Source of the DNA: a virus
Direction: 5' to 3' (one strand)
DNA length: 35,921 nt
IMG/VR virus record: IMGVR_UViG_3300024308_000296
Coordinates: 1-35,921 of that record
Below are positions 1 through 8,898 of this stretch, in pieces. How positions within the stretch are numbered: position 1 is the stretch's first letter; each line of letters starts with the position of its first letter. Position numbers and translations under genes: made by a program. The notes beneath the pieces were generated by a model, which ran no database searches, was not told where the DNA came from, and was given only the letters and a program-made list of their open reading frames with translations.

Positions 1-705
1 TCACGTCGCGTAGTTGGTTGCTGCGGCGAGCCGCCACCGGACGCCACGATTCGATGTGACGAACATCAGCAGATGCGTTTTTCCGGCGGCAAGCGTGTAT
101 GGGGTGTCGCTGGGTGTGCGGACCGACGTCGGCAGCGTGACGACGCCACTCGTCACCGTCAGCTCAAGCGTGAACGAGAATCCATCGGACGGGCAGTTAT
201 CGAACGTGAACGCCTGGCTCGCCGTCATTGTGCGGGTATGGTAGTTACCGGCAGCCAGGTCAATGGAAGAAGCCACCACCACCTGGGGAATAAACGCACC
301 ATCGCCGGTGAGGATTGCCCAGTTCGTGGGATCGTTCGCTGGATCCGTCGTGCCTGCGCCGGCCGCGCGCCGGCGGTAGGTCTGGAAATTCACCTGGCTG
401 ATCACGGCGACGTTTTTTGCATAGTTCGTGCCGCTCACCCAGGGATTGACGCCGACGAGAGCAACCACATCCGCCGCTGCCGAGGTAGCTTGCTGCGCCG
501 CCGACGTGGCGGTGGCTGCTTTCGACTCCGCCTCCAGTGCATTGTTGCGCACGTTCTCAGCCACCGCCGTCATCTCGCCGTTGAAGTTGTCGGCCATGTG
601 CGTTGCGAAGTTGAACGCCATGGAGTTGTAGGTGCCGGCCGCGCGGTCCGAGAGCGCCGGGAACGGCGGGATGTCGCTGAGGGTTGGTACTGGTTGAACT
701 GGCAT
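1..705 (-). CDS. tail fibre-like protein with carbohydrate-binding-type segment
   Basis: A 234-residue virion protein, probably part of the tail tip or a fibre. The N-terminal 30 residues are proline-rich. Residues about 35-80 form an Ala-rich helical/coiled segment typical of fibre shafts. Residues about 86-132 (beginning NPWVSGTNYAKN and ending NDPTNWAIL) resemble the small CBM5/12-like sugar-binding module found in many tail proteins. The C-terminal 90 residues look all-beta. The start codon overlaps the stop of the upstream tail gene by one base (TGATG), so the two are probably translationally coupled. The stop codon occupies the first three bases of the window, so the gene is complete. 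Its exact role is unknown; tail fibre or fibre-attachment protein is an inference from position and composition. Confidence 0.6.
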   Translation of the reverse strand: MPVQPVPTLSDIPPFPALSDRAAGTYNSMAFNFATHMADNFNGEMTAVAENVRNNALEAESKAATATSAAQQATSAAADVVALVGVNPWVSGTNYAKNVAVISQVNFQTYRRRAAGAGTTDPANDPTNWAILTGDGAFIPQVVVASSIDLAAGNYHTRTMTASQAFTFDNCPSDGFSFTLELTVTSGVVTLPTSVRTPSDTPYTLAAGKTHLLMFVTSNRGVRWRLAAATNYAT

Positions 706-1631
706 CAGATATTGCCTTCCACTTTCAAATTAATTGATGTCGTACCCTCGGAGTCGGCTCGCATGCCGCCGCTCACAAATCCGAGCGTATTGAGATATCC
801 GTATTGCGGCAGGCCAGTCGCCTGAAACGGCACGGCGACATCCATGATTTCGCCAAGGATCGCGTCGGCCTGCATTGCCTGATCCGGGTTGATTACAATG
901 TTGCAGCTCACATCCCGCGCCCTCGCCCTCCTGGTGATCTTGTACGTCCCGTCCGGGTTGTACGTCCTGAGCGTGAAGCCCTTACGACTCGCTTCAGCGC
1001 CGAATGTCACACCACCCTTTCCATCGCCGATGAACTGGCGCCAGTCTCCGCACTTGATCGTGCCGATGGCCGCACGCCCACCGGGCGCAGCAGTAACCGT
1101 GATGGTCACCTCGGCATCTGGAGCCAGCGGGACATCGTCAAACGTGGCCTGCTCGATCGGCGTGAGCACCGTGAACAGCAGCTCATAGAAACCGGCCGCC
1201 TGGCTGTACAAATCGCCACTCCATGAACGGAGTTCGAAACCTCCTGCGCGAACGACCACGCTGTAGCTCGATCCCTCCATTCCGTAGAGAGCGATGCCGT
1301 TGAAGAAGCCAGGTTGAAAGACATATGTGAGCTGGCCGATCGCCACAACTTTCGTGTTCGAATAGTCATCGAAAGGCGCCATCCGGTTCGTAGGCCCCTC
1401 GCGATACCAGTAGGCCGCGTCGACATCCGGCTTTGCGGTGCGGCCGCTGTGCGCCTTACTGCAGGACCACACCGAACCGTCATAGGTTCGCTGATCCGCC
1501 AATGCATAATTGCCGCTGGCTACCCATGCCACTTCGCCATTCGCGGTATCAGGTTCGGCGATGGTCGTACCCACCTTGAGCATGCCGGCCTTTACATTGA
1601 TCGGCACCATGACCCGCGCGCTTACAGTCAT
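705..1631 (-). CDS. tail protein downstream of tape measure
   Basis: A 308-residue protein encoded directly after the tape measure gene, with an ATGA start/stop overlap. This is the position where siphophages place distal-tail and tail-tip assembly proteins. Residues about 33-80 (AWVASGNYALADQ through DAAYWYREG) form a CBM5/12-like segment like the one in the next gene. The C-terminal third is beta-rich and Gly-rich (ending LGFVSGG...LKVEGNI), which fits a structural protein. I do not recognise a specific lambda counterpart (M or L); 'phage tail protein' is the most that position and composition support. Confidence 0.6.
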   Translation of the reverse strand: MTVSARVMVPINVKAGMLKVGTTIAEPDTANGEVAWVASGNYALADQRTYDGSVWSCSKAHSGRTAKPDVDAAYWYREGPTNRMAPFDDYSNTKVVAIGQLTYVFQPGFFNGIALYGMEGSSYSVVVRAGGFELRSWSGDLYSQAAGFYELLFTVLTPIEQATFDDVPLAPDAEVTITVTAAPGGRAAIGTIKCGDWRQFIGDGKGGVTFGAEASRKGFTLRTYNPDGTYKITRRARARDVSCNIVINPDQAMQADAILGEIMDVAVPFQATGLPQYGYLNTLGFVSGGMRADSEGTTSINLKVEGNI

Positions 1632-4600
1632 GCGACCTCCTTCGTTCTTACCACGGTGACCACGTCGGTGCGCATGGCGTTGCCGCCATCCGTGGCATTT
1701 TCGAACTGCTCGGCAAGTTGCCCGGTGCTGTCGGCAGACCTGGCTGTGTTCGTAGCGGTGCTCTCCGCGGCGCGCTGCAGGCTTTCGACCTGGCGCCGCA
1801 GAAGGCGAACTTCAGCGACCAGCGCATCGGTGCCGGCAGCTGGTGCACGCATGCCTGCCATCAGGTCGCGGGTCTGGCCGGCGTTGAAGATACGGGCAGC
1901 GCCAGTGGCCTCCAGCTCTGGGCCGTTCTCGCCCACGATGCGCCAGCCGCCGATGTGATCGCCGCCAGCAGCGAAGCCAGGGATGCGCTTCATCTTCTCG
2001 TCGCTGCCAAGCATCGCATCGCGGATGGTGCCGAGCGGCATGCCGTTGTTCATCTGGCCGACCCAGAACTGCAAGCCGCCAGCATCTGGCGCACGCCCGA
2101 AGATCTCTCGGTACAGGCCACGAATCTGCGCCTCGGGCGATCCCTTGATCGCGTCGATGATGTCTCCGGTCGAGACGCCGCCCGCGGCCTTGTCTGTCCA
2201 GAAGTCCAGGCCCGCCTTGTCCGGCGCCCGGCCGAGCGCCGACTTGTAGGCGTCGTTAATTGCCGAGCCGGCCGCATTCACCGGATTCGCCCCGGCGGCC
2301 AGCACCGCGCCGCGCAGCGCTTCGAGCGCCTGCTCGATGGACAGGCCGGTAATCGAAATTCCTTTCAGGACGTCGATCTGCTCCTGCTCGCGCTCGAGCA
2401 TCAGGTCGTACTGCGCGATTTGGCTTTCCAGCGACTTGAGGCTGCGCTCCTCCACCGACAGCGACTTGTCGGTCAAACCCGACAAATCCTCGATACCGGC
2501 CCGGGTGGCGTAGAAGTCGCGCAGGTAATCCTGCTGGGTAGCGAACTGATCAGCCGAGCTGCGCCCCACTACCGACAGGGCGCTGCGCAGATCGGCCGCG
2601 TCGGGCAGCTTGCCGGACGCCCTGGCGATCGCGAGCGCCGCCTGTATTTGCGCTTGGGCCACCTGGCGATCTTCGGCCTCGCGCCCCTGCGCCGTCATTC
2701 CATCGAGGGCCGAGCGCAGCGACTGCGACAGCGCCTGGATTTTCTGGATGGATTGCGAGCGGACGTTGATCTCGTCTTGCACCGCTTTTTTCTGGCGATC
2801 GACGACGCGCTGCAGCACGGAGAACGCAGAATCGACGTTGCCCATCAGGGCCGACGCATCGCTCTTCGCCTTTTCAAGCGCTGCGGTCGCCGCCTCGTCG
2901 GCTGCAGTCTTTGCCTTCACCGCCTGGATCTGGTCAAACAGCGCACGGTTGCTCTCGTCGAGCGCGGCACGCTGTTGGGCGAGCAGCACAGCCTCGGACA
3001 GCGTCAGCTCGTCCAGCTCCCGCTGCAGGTCGGACCGCTCCTCGAAGATCTTGGCGTCGACGTCGGCAATCTGCTTGAACGCCGGCGCGATTTGCATCAG
3101 GGTGGCGTAGGCACGCGCGCCTGCCTCGGTCGTCAGGTCCAGGCCGGTGACCACGCTGCGGAACTGCTGCAGCGAGTCCTGGGCGCCCGTCTTGATGCCA
3201 AACTGGTCGAGCGTCGGCGCGATCCGCGCGCGCAGCGAGTTCGCCCGCTCCTGGTCCGTGTAGAAGTCGTTCAGGAACTGGTCCGCGCTCGACGTGAATT
3301 CGTCCAGCCCACCGACCAGGTTGACCAGCCGCTCGCGCGCGTCGACCGATGCCAGGCCCATTGCGGTGAAGGCCATCCCCAGCGAGTCGGTAACGACCGC
3401 CACGGCCTGGTAGTTAGTAGCCACGCGAGACAGTGTTTCGAGGTAGCCCTCGCCCACCGTCTGGAACTGCTCCAGGCCGCCGACGCCGAACTTGGCTAGT
3501 TCGTCGCCCAGCGAGGAGAATACGGCCGACAGCTCTTTCTCGATCTCGTCGTTCGACAGCCCTTTCAAGCTGACCTTGCCGATATCGACCACGAAGCTGC
3601 TCAGCTGGGCGGAGAAGGCATCGGAGCCGATGTCGAGCATCTTGCCTGCCTCGAATACGGTGTCGTACAGCGACATCAGGACGTTGGCGATCTGGCGATT
3701 GCCCTCCACGCCCAAGCCCTCGGTCTTCGTGCTGTACTTGTCGCTGCTGAACCAGCCCCCGTCCTTTTTGATGTCAGCGTACTGGAAGGCGTTGACACCG
3801 CCGGCCAGGATATTGGCGAAGCTCGAACTGTCCAGCATGAAGCCAGTATCCTCGACCGTGGTCTTGCCGCCGAAGATCTTGCCCAGGACCGAGCCGGTGA
3901 TCTTGCCGACGAGGCCGCCGGTGATCTTGTCCAGGGCCATCCCGATCAGACCACCCGTGGCCAGCACGCCGACGTTCGAGCGGCCGAACGCATCGGCGCT
4001 ACCGCGCGTAGCGAACTCTTCGCCAAAGTCGCCGGTCACGCCGGTGGTGCGCACCAGCAGCGAGGCGAATTGCTCGATGCCCGCCTCGATGTTGCGGAGC
4101 GACGTCAGCATGTCGTTACTGATGCCCAAGCCTTGGAGCGTGGCACCCTCGATGGCGTCGAGTGCGCGCCCGATCGATTCCGACTTGGCGTCCGAGCCCA
4201 GCACGGTGCCGGTGCCCTGCCTCTCCTGCCGTTGCTGCGGCAGGTTGACGCTGCCGCCACCGCCAAACGCGCCGCCCAGCACAGCCGCGATCGCTACGCC
4301 CGCTGCTGCCATACCCCATGGCCCCAGCGCGCTCATGAAGGACATGAACACGCCCGGCACCTTGGCGGTGTTGCGTGCCGCCTCACCGGCTACAACCGCA
4401 GCGGTTTCCACGCCCTGGCCAGCAGCCGTGCCGGAGGCTTTCGCCGTGGTCACGAACAGATGGGTGTACAGGGACTCCATCTGGTTGGCGAGCTCGATCG
4501 CGCGGAATGCCTTCTCGGCACCCGCCAGGACCTCGTAGCCTGACGAGTTTTCGTTGAAGAAACCTTTGGCCGCCGAGGCCATGTCGCCGTAGCCGCTGAT

Positions 4601-6601
4601 GCGCGACTTGACTTCCTTTGCGCTTATCGCGGCGGTGGCATCGGCGAAGCCTTTCGAGTCGGATGCATACTTGACGGCCGCGTCCTTGCGCGCCTTGTCG
4701 ATCTCGGCCTGGCGGATGCCGTATGCATCCAGGCCCGAGATCAGCTGGGTCATGGAGTCGCCGGCGGCACCGAAGGCGCCCTTCAGGGCGTCGCCGAAGG
4801 TTTGTGCTTTCGTCGGGTCCAGGAACCTGTCGAGATCCTCACCAGCCTTCTTGACGGCGTCGGCATTGGCTTGCATCGCCGCGCCTTCGCGTACTGCTTG
4901 CGCCCGCTCCCGGAGCGCGGCGGCCTCCTTGCGGTATTCCTCGGAGAGCGCACCGGTGATATCCAGACCGTCGGCCATCCAGGCATTCGCTTCGGCGCGC
5001 AGGGCCAGGTCTTCCAGGCGGGCGGCCTTGAGTTCACCCAGTGCCGCCGTTTCGAGACCGATCTGTTCATTCTCGTCGCGCTGCGACTGAAGTTCCGTCG
5101 CAGCCTTCATGCTGCCCGAACTGGCCGCATCGAGCGCTTTCTGGTACAGCTCGAGCGACTTCGTCCGCTCATCTTCCGCCTGCTTTACGAATTGCTGCTG
5201 GCTGATATAAGTCGCGACGGTGTCGACGTACTCGTCCAGCGATTGCTTACCCTCCGTGTAGCCATCATGCAGCTTGCCCAGGTTAGCGTAGAAGTCCGCG
5301 TCAATGCCAACTGACTTGCCGCTAATGCGATCCAGCAGGGCCTCGTATTCGTTCAGTGCCTTGATAGCGTTTTTTGTTGTCTCATCCTCGCCGAAGGAAT
5401 AGTTCAGCGTTTTGGTGGGACCGCCAGTTTTCGGATCGTCCTCGCCGCTCCCCGCACCACGCCGCGCCTTGCGGTTTAGGAATGCCTGCTCAAAGGGATT
5501 TCCTTGCTTGTTAATGAAAGTGTTCCACCTCTCGTTAGCATCTTCCAGAACCTTGTTCCGCTCTGCTAAAACTTTCTTGAGTTCGTCGGTTGGGCTGCGC
5601 CCTTGCAAAACCATTTTTGCGGCATTGATAGGGTTAGCAACTTCCGACATCTTCTGAAACACCGAAATATCTGCTGCAACGACCGCAAAGCTGCTTGCCA
5701 GGGCGAGGTTGCCGCGCACGAGGAAGAGCGCAACGTCCGCAACACGAGATAGGCCGAGAGCTAAGTCATCGGCCCATTCCCTCATTTCGCCGCCCACGAG
5801 CCCGTCCTCGGCCCTCATCACGTCTGCAAAGCCATCGGCCAAATCAGTAAGGGCCGGCAGTGCTGCAACCGTCACATCGGTAAACACCTCGTCGATTCGC
5901 TGGCCCAGACCAGTGAGCTTGTCCTGCAATGCTGTCGCTTGTGCGACCGCCTCACCCGAGACTGCCGAAAAATTGTCTACGTTGTCGGCCAGATCGTTGA
6001 AGAACGGCAGGAGGTCGACGCCGGACTTGCCGAACAGGTCGTTTGCCAACGCAGCCTTTCCCGCGGTGTCTTCATACCACTGCAAGTTCTTGGCGACCTC
6101 GACCATCACCTCGCCCGGGTCGCGAAGTTTTCCGGCGCTGTCCTTGGCGGAAACACCGATGGCAGCCAGCGCTTTTGCAGTCTTGCTCGACTTTTCATCG
6201 ACCGTGGTCAGGCCGCGCGCCAGCTTCACCAGTGCGGGGTCGACACTGCCTGCGAAGTCGACATCAAAGGCTTTGGCAACCTTTTGAATCTTCGAGAGGC
6301 TTTCAACACTGGTTCCGACCTTTTGTGAAAGGTCGTCCAACTCACCCATCGAATTGATGACATCACCGATTCTTGAACCCAGCGTTGCCAGAGACACTCC
6401 GGCTATCGCGAAACCAGCGATATTGCCGAAAGTCGATTGGAGCCCACTGATACGGTCGTTGAGTCCACTGACCTGGCTCGACAGGTTTTGCAGCGACTGG
6501 CTATTCAGCCGGCGCATCTCATCACCGACACCACCGAGCCGGCGGCGACTTTCCGCTGCACCTTCCACAACCATTTCAATGAGCGCGCGCGTCGATGCCA
6601 T
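1628..6601 (-). CDS. tail tape measure protein with two DUF4214-like units
   Basis: A 1657-residue tape measure protein, which sets tail length and is threaded through the tube. The N-terminal 300 residues have the usual tape-measure look (a hydrophobic stretch at about 61-75, then a GELDDLSQKVG-type region). Long charged helical stretches follow at about 340-700 and 1200-1400. There is a hydrophobic, Gly/Ala-rich segment at about 750-785. Near the C-terminus are two repeats of the form Y-x(4)-GRAPD-x-x-GL-x-FW (about 1452-1490 and 1497-1535), matching DUF4214, then a segment containing GGWRIVGENGPELEATG that is common near tape-measure C-termini. The start is preceded by a purine-rich GGGTAGGGA. 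It follows the G/GT chaperone genes, as in lambda. The DUF4214 pair is unusual here (see findings). Confidence 0.93.
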   Translation of the reverse strand: MASTRALIEMVVEGAAESRRRLGGVGDEMRRLNSQSLQNLSSQVSGLNDRISGLQSTFGNIAGFAIAGVSLATLGSRIGDVINSMGELDDLSQKVGTSVESLSKIQKVAKAFDVDFAGSVDPALVKLARGLTTVDEKSSKTAKALAAIGVSAKDSAGKLRDPGEVMVEVAKNLQWYEDTAGKAALANDLFGKSGVDLLPFFNDLADNVDNFSAVSGEAVAQATALQDKLTGLGQRIDEVFTDVTVAALPALTDLADGFADVMRAEDGLVGGEMREWADDLALGLSRVADVALFLVRGNLALASSFAVVAADISVFQKMSEVANPINAAKMVLQGRSPTDELKKVLAERNKVLEDANERWNTFINKQGNPFEQAFLNRKARRGAGSGEDDPKTGGPTKTLNYSFGEDETTKNAIKALNEYEALLDRISGKSVGIDADFYANLGKLHDGYTEGKQSLDEYVDTVATYISQQQFVKQAEDERTKSLELYQKALDAASSGSMKAATELQSQRDENEQIGLETAALGELKAARLEDLALRAEANAWMADGLDITGALSEEYRKEAAALRERAQAVREGAAMQANADAVKKAGEDLDRFLDPTKAQTFGDALKGAFGAAGDSMTQLISGLDAYGIRQAEIDKARKDAAVKYASDSKGFADATAAISAKEVKSRISGYGDMASAAKGFFNENSSGYEVLAGAEKAFRAIELANQMESLYTHLFVTTAKASGTAAGQGVETAAVVAGEAARNTAKVPGVFMSFMSALGPWGMAAAGVAIAAVLGGAFGGGGSVNLPQQRQERQGTGTVLGSDAKSESIGRALDAIEGATLQGLGISNDMLTSLRNIEAGIEQFASLLVRTTGVTGDFGEEFATRGSADAFGRSNVGVLATGGLIGMALDKITGGLVGKITGSVLGKIFGGKTTVEDTGFMLDSSSFANILAGGVNAFQYADIKKDGGWFSSDKYSTKTEGLGVEGNRQIANVLMSLYDTVFEAGKMLDIGSDAFSAQLSSFVVDIGKVSLKGLSNDEIEKELSAVFSSLGDELAKFGVGGLEQFQTVGEGYLETLSRVATNYQAVAVVTDSLGMAFTAMGLASVDARERLVNLVGGLDEFTSSADQFLNDFYTDQERANSLRARIAPTLDQFGIKTGAQDSLQQFRSVVTGLDLTTEAGARAYATLMQIAPAFKQIADVDAKIFEERSDLQRELDELTLSEAVLLAQQRAALDESNRALFDQIQAVKAKTAADEAATAALEKAKSDASALMGNVDSAFSVLQRVVDRQKKAVQDEINVRSQSIQKIQALSQSLRSALDGMTAQGREAEDRQVAQAQIQAALAIARASGKLPDAADLRSALSVVGRSSADQFATQQDYLRDFYATRAGIEDLSGLTDKSLSVEERSLKSLESQIAQYDLMLEREQEQIDVLKGISITGLSIEQALEALRGAVLAAGANPVNAAGSAINDAYKSALGRAPDKAGLDFWTDKAAGGVSTGDIIDAIKGSPEAQIRGLYREIFGRAPDAGGLQFWVGQMNNGMPLGTIRDAMLGSDEKMKRIPGFAAGGDHIGGWRIVGENGPELEATGAARIFNAGQTRDLMAGMRAPAAGTDALVAEVRLLRRQVESLQRAAESTATNTARSADSTGQLAEQFENATDGGNAMRTDVVTVVRTKEVA

Positions 6602-6613
6602 TGTCCCTACCCT

Positions 6614-6967
6614 CTAGTTATTCCGCTGACGCGCCCACTCTTCAAGGCACGCCCGCTCCATCATCTGAATTAGCAGGAAGGCATCCCGCTGTGCTTTCTT
6701 CTTCAGCCCCCGCATGCGCATGCAGGTCTCAACCCCCGGGTAGTGCAAGCCGGTAGCGCCGGCCATGCCGACGCTCCATTGCGTTTGGACGGCAAGCCAG
6801 ATGCCGAAGACTTCTTCGTTCTCAGGCCAAAGCCAATACTCGTCGGCGTCCGCCTCGATACCTTCCTCAGCGACTATCCCCATCGCCGCAAACGCCTCGT
6901 CTACGTGTTCCCGTTCAGCCTGTGCGTCATCGCCAAACTCGATTTGGCCGCGCGCCATCAGGCGCAC
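6614..6967 (-). CDS. tail assembly chaperone T part (DUF1799-like), probably made as G-T fusion
   Basis: A 117-residue frame beginning at a GTG with no convincing ribosome-binding site. The motif YWLWPENEEVFGIWLAVQTQW is typical of the small DUF1799-type proteins that occupy the lambda T position. The frame stays open upstream past 6985, where it lies in the -1 register relative to the G gene across an A AAA AAC heptamer. The protein is therefore most likely made only as the C-terminal part of a frameshifted G-T product that helps load tail tube subunits around the tape measure. It sits 12 bp before the tape measure start. Independent translation from the GTG cannot be excluded. Confidence 0.8.
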   Translation of the reverse strand: MRLMARGQIEFGDDAQAEREHVDEAFAAMGIVAEEGIEADADEYWLWPENEEVFGIWLAVQTQWSVGMAGATGLHYPGVETCMRMRGLKKKAQRDAFLLIQMMERACLEEWARQRNN

Positions 6968-6975
6968 GACCTCGG

Positions 6976-7305
6976 TTAGTTTTTTGCAGACGCGCCGACT
7001 TGTTCCATGTAGCAGCGCAGTACCAGCAGCGGCATGCCAGCACAGTTGATCATCTCTTCCAGGCCGTCGGTCGAGAACGGAACCGACTGGCCCGCTTTAT
7101 CAACGACGCCTTCCCAGCCTTGGGTGACGTCACGAATGAATGCCTTGACACCGCCGTTCTCCTGCCGGACAGCGTCGAGCTCGTCCTGGCTCAAGCGCTC
7201 GCAGTGGAGCTTGAAATCAAAATGTTCCGGCTTACCGTCTTCATCGGGCAAGGTGCCCTTGACTTTGACCGCGAGTTTGTTGCGCTTTACGAGCTTGAAC
7301 GCCAT
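6976..7305 (-). CDS. tail assembly chaperone G
   Basis: A 109-residue acidic/polar protein (begins MAFKLVKRNKLAVKVKG) lying between the tail tube and tape measure genes, the place of lambda gpG. Such chaperones bind the tape measure and recruit tube subunits and are not kept in the virion. The gene ends with the slippery A AAA AAC immediately before its TAA stop, so a fraction of ribosomes should extend it into the downstream T frame. Identification rests on position, size and the frameshift signal more than on sequence motifs. Confidence 0.8.
   Translation of the reverse strand: MAFKLVKRNKLAVKVKGTLPDEDGKPEHFDFKLHCERLSQDELDAVRQENGGVKAFIRDVTQGWEGVVDKAGQSVPFSTDGLEEMINCAGMPLLVLRCYMEQVGASAKN
6979..6985 (-). 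promoter_or_regulatory. -1 ribosomal frameshift heptamer A AAA AAC
   Basis: On the minus strand the last codons of the G gene read GCA AAA AAC TAA. The heptamer A AAA AAC is in the correct zero-frame register for a classical X XXY YYZ slip. After a -1 slip the frame continues (AAA AAA CTA ACC GAG GTC GTG) straight into the T frame. Position between the two tail chaperone genes matches the known lambda G/GT frameshift. Confidence 0.85.
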
Positions 7306-7333
7306 GGCGTTTCCTTTCAGTGTGAGTATTTCG

Positions 7334-8296
7334 TTACAGGCAGACCAGGCGCCATTCGTCGTTGCCGTTGATCGGTACCAGGCGCAGGTCGAAGCCGATC
7401 AGGCGATTGCCGTTGAGCTCGGACTTGCGCGGGTTGGTCAGCTGGACCGCCTGCGCAAACACCAGAACCTTGTTGCCGGTCGCGGTGCCGATGGTGAAGC
7501 CGAGGCTTTGGGTTTCGTTCGCCTTGACCGCGGCCATCAGTGCGACTTCCTGCGCTGGCGTGAGCTCCATCTCGACCGAGGCCGTCGACTGGCGATCTGC
7601 GATATCGACGACCTCGGTGCTCAGCATCGGCGTGAAGTTGACCGTGTTGCCGAAGTTCAGCTCCAGGCCGGTGCTGTTGTAGACCGTGCCGCCGGTCAAG
7701 GCACCGGCCGCATACGTCGCGCCGAGCGTGATATCGATGACATTCGCTTTCGTCATCGCCACCGGCTTTTTCCATGGAGTGAAGGTGCCCGTCGGATTCG
7801 GGGTCACGACGACCCCGCCGTCCAGGCCGGTCCACTCGAACCGGAGCATCGGCCGCTCGCCGACCTTGGCGGACAGCGTGCAGTTGCCCATCGACGCCAG
7901 GAGCTTATGCACCACGCCGTCATCGTAGTAGTACTGGGTGAGCGTCTTCAGTGCCGTCGACACAGGCGTGTATTCAACACGGGCCGGCGTCGTCAGCTGG
8001 CCTTCGGCGACCGCGCAGCCCAGCAGCAGCTGGCCCCAGGCTGGCGGCGTGGCGGCGGTACCGGAACCAGCCAGCTCGACCGAGTAGGACAGCTTGACGC
8101 TGGCCGGGCCGACCAGCTGCTCGCTGCCGCCGAAGTAGCCGCGGATCAGCGCGCGGTCGATCGACTGCGCTTCGAGCGGGGTTACGGTTGCGTCCGACAC
8201 GAGCACGGCATTGGCGGCACCGGTCGGCAGCGCGTCCGTGCCTGGCGTCGTTTCGACCTTCGCGGTCACGATAGTGTTCTTGATGCGACGGGCCAT
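7334..8296 (-). CDS. major tail tube protein
   Basis: A 320-residue protein that should polymerise into the tail tube. It begins MARRIKNTIVTAKVETTPGT; an N-terminus of this kind (opening with a conversion to T-x-G-T and a strand-rich body) is typical of siphophage tube proteins of the gpV type. The body is rich in beta-strand patterns, Gly and Thr. A strong AGGAG lies 6 bases before the ATG, at the end of the preceding 54-residue gene. It lies between the tail completion gene and the G/GT chaperones, the canonical place. No truncation is evident. Confidence 0.88.
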   Translation of the reverse strand: MARRIKNTIVTAKVETTPGTDALPTGAANAVLVSDATVTPLEAQSIDRALIRGYFGGSEQLVGPASVKLSYSVELAGSGTAATPPAWGQLLLGCAVAEGQLTTPARVEYTPVSTALKTLTQYYYDDGVVHKLLASMGNCTLSAKVGERPMLRFEWTGLDGGVVVTPNPTGTFTPWKKPVAMTKANVIDITLGATYAAGALTGGTVYNSTGLELNFGNTVNFTPMLSTEVVDIADRQSTASVEMELTPAQEVALMAAVKANETQSLGFTIGTATGNKVLVFAQAVQLTNPRKSELNGNRLIGFDLRLVPINGNDEWRLVCL

Positions 8297-8299
8297 CGC

Positions 8300-8464
8300 T
8301 TACTCCTGGTTCGGTTGAGCGGCCGGTTCCGGCTGCGGGTTGAGGTCAATCCACTCCCAGCGCACATCGTCGAATCGCCATTGGCCGCCACCTGGCGGCT
8401 GAGGGATGTCGCGCGCCGCTGGCGCGGTGGCGGGTTTCTTTTCGAGGTCGGTATCAGTTTTCAT
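8300..8464 (-). CDS. small proline-rich phage protein (54 aa)
   Basis: A 54-residue reading frame (MKTDTDLEKKPATAP..., then PPGGGQWRFDDVRWEWIDL) that starts two bases after the stop of the preceding tail-completion gene and ends three bases before the tube gene. The organisation is a Lys/Glu/Ala/Pro-rich N-terminus, a Gly-rich hinge, a Trp-rich core (W29, W36, W38) and a Pro-rich tail. Tight packing on both sides and the conserved-looking WRFDDVRWEW core support a real gene. Small Pro/Trp-rich proteins of this kind occur next to siphophage tube genes, but the function is unknown. Confidence 0.65.
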   Translation of the reverse strand: MKTDTDLEKKPATAPAARDIPQPPGGGQWRFDDVRWEWIDLNPQPEPAAQPNQE

Positions 8465-8466
8465 AG

Positions 8467-8898
8467 TCAGCTCAGGTTGCCGTCATAGGTACGGTGGTCA
8501 ACGGTATAGATCAGCCGCACCCACCCGGTTTTTTTGCCGTCCGCCGTGTTCTCTGCTTCCACGCCGATCAACTCCAGATCGGACACAATGCCGCCCAGGG
8601 AAGGATTGACCGCAAGGCGAGCGACCACGCGCTCAAGCAGAGGATCGACAGCCAGGTCGCCGCTTTCAGCGACGCTACGCGCGTAACACTCGACCGTGAT
8701 ACGGGTCGACCAGTCAATGGGAGCGCCAGCGATCGTTCCGCGCTGCGGCAGCGCCTGTTCGAACTGGACACTGACCGCCTCGGTTTCCTGCTCAGGGAAA
8801 ATGTAGGTCCGCGCCCGATTGATCGACTTGCACACGGGCGGCTGCATCTTCAGCTGGTCGAGTACAGCTGCAACGATTTTCGAGAATGCCGTGCTCAT
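8467..8898 (-). CDS. minor tail / tail completion protein (gpU-like)
   Basis: About 143 residues beginning MSTAFSKIVAAVLDQLK. The ATG at 8898 overlaps the preceding stop as ATGA, so it is preferred to the ATG three codons upstream. The protein lies between a gpFII-like joining protein and the tail tube, which is where lambda encodes U, the protein that terminates tail tube growth and joins tail to head. The alternation of short strands and the RTYIFPEQETEAVSVQFEQ segment fit this small alpha/beta family. Assignment is mainly positional. Confidence 0.65.
   Translation of the reverse strand: MSTAFSKIVAAVLDQLKMQPPVCKSINRARTYIFPEQETEAVSVQFEQALPQRGTIAGAPIDWSTRITVECYARSVAESGDLAVDPLLERVVARLAVNPSLGGIVSDLELIGVEAENTADGKKTGWVRLIYTVDHRTYDGNLS

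Noticed and set aside
1718-3499. Long open plus-strand frame (593 codons) opposite the tape measure gene; similar long frames opposite the capsid, tail tube, terminase and primase genes
   Set aside because: GC-rich coding DNA leaves long antisense frames open. These have Arg/His/Ala-biased low-quality sequences, no ribosome-binding sites and run against well-identified genes.
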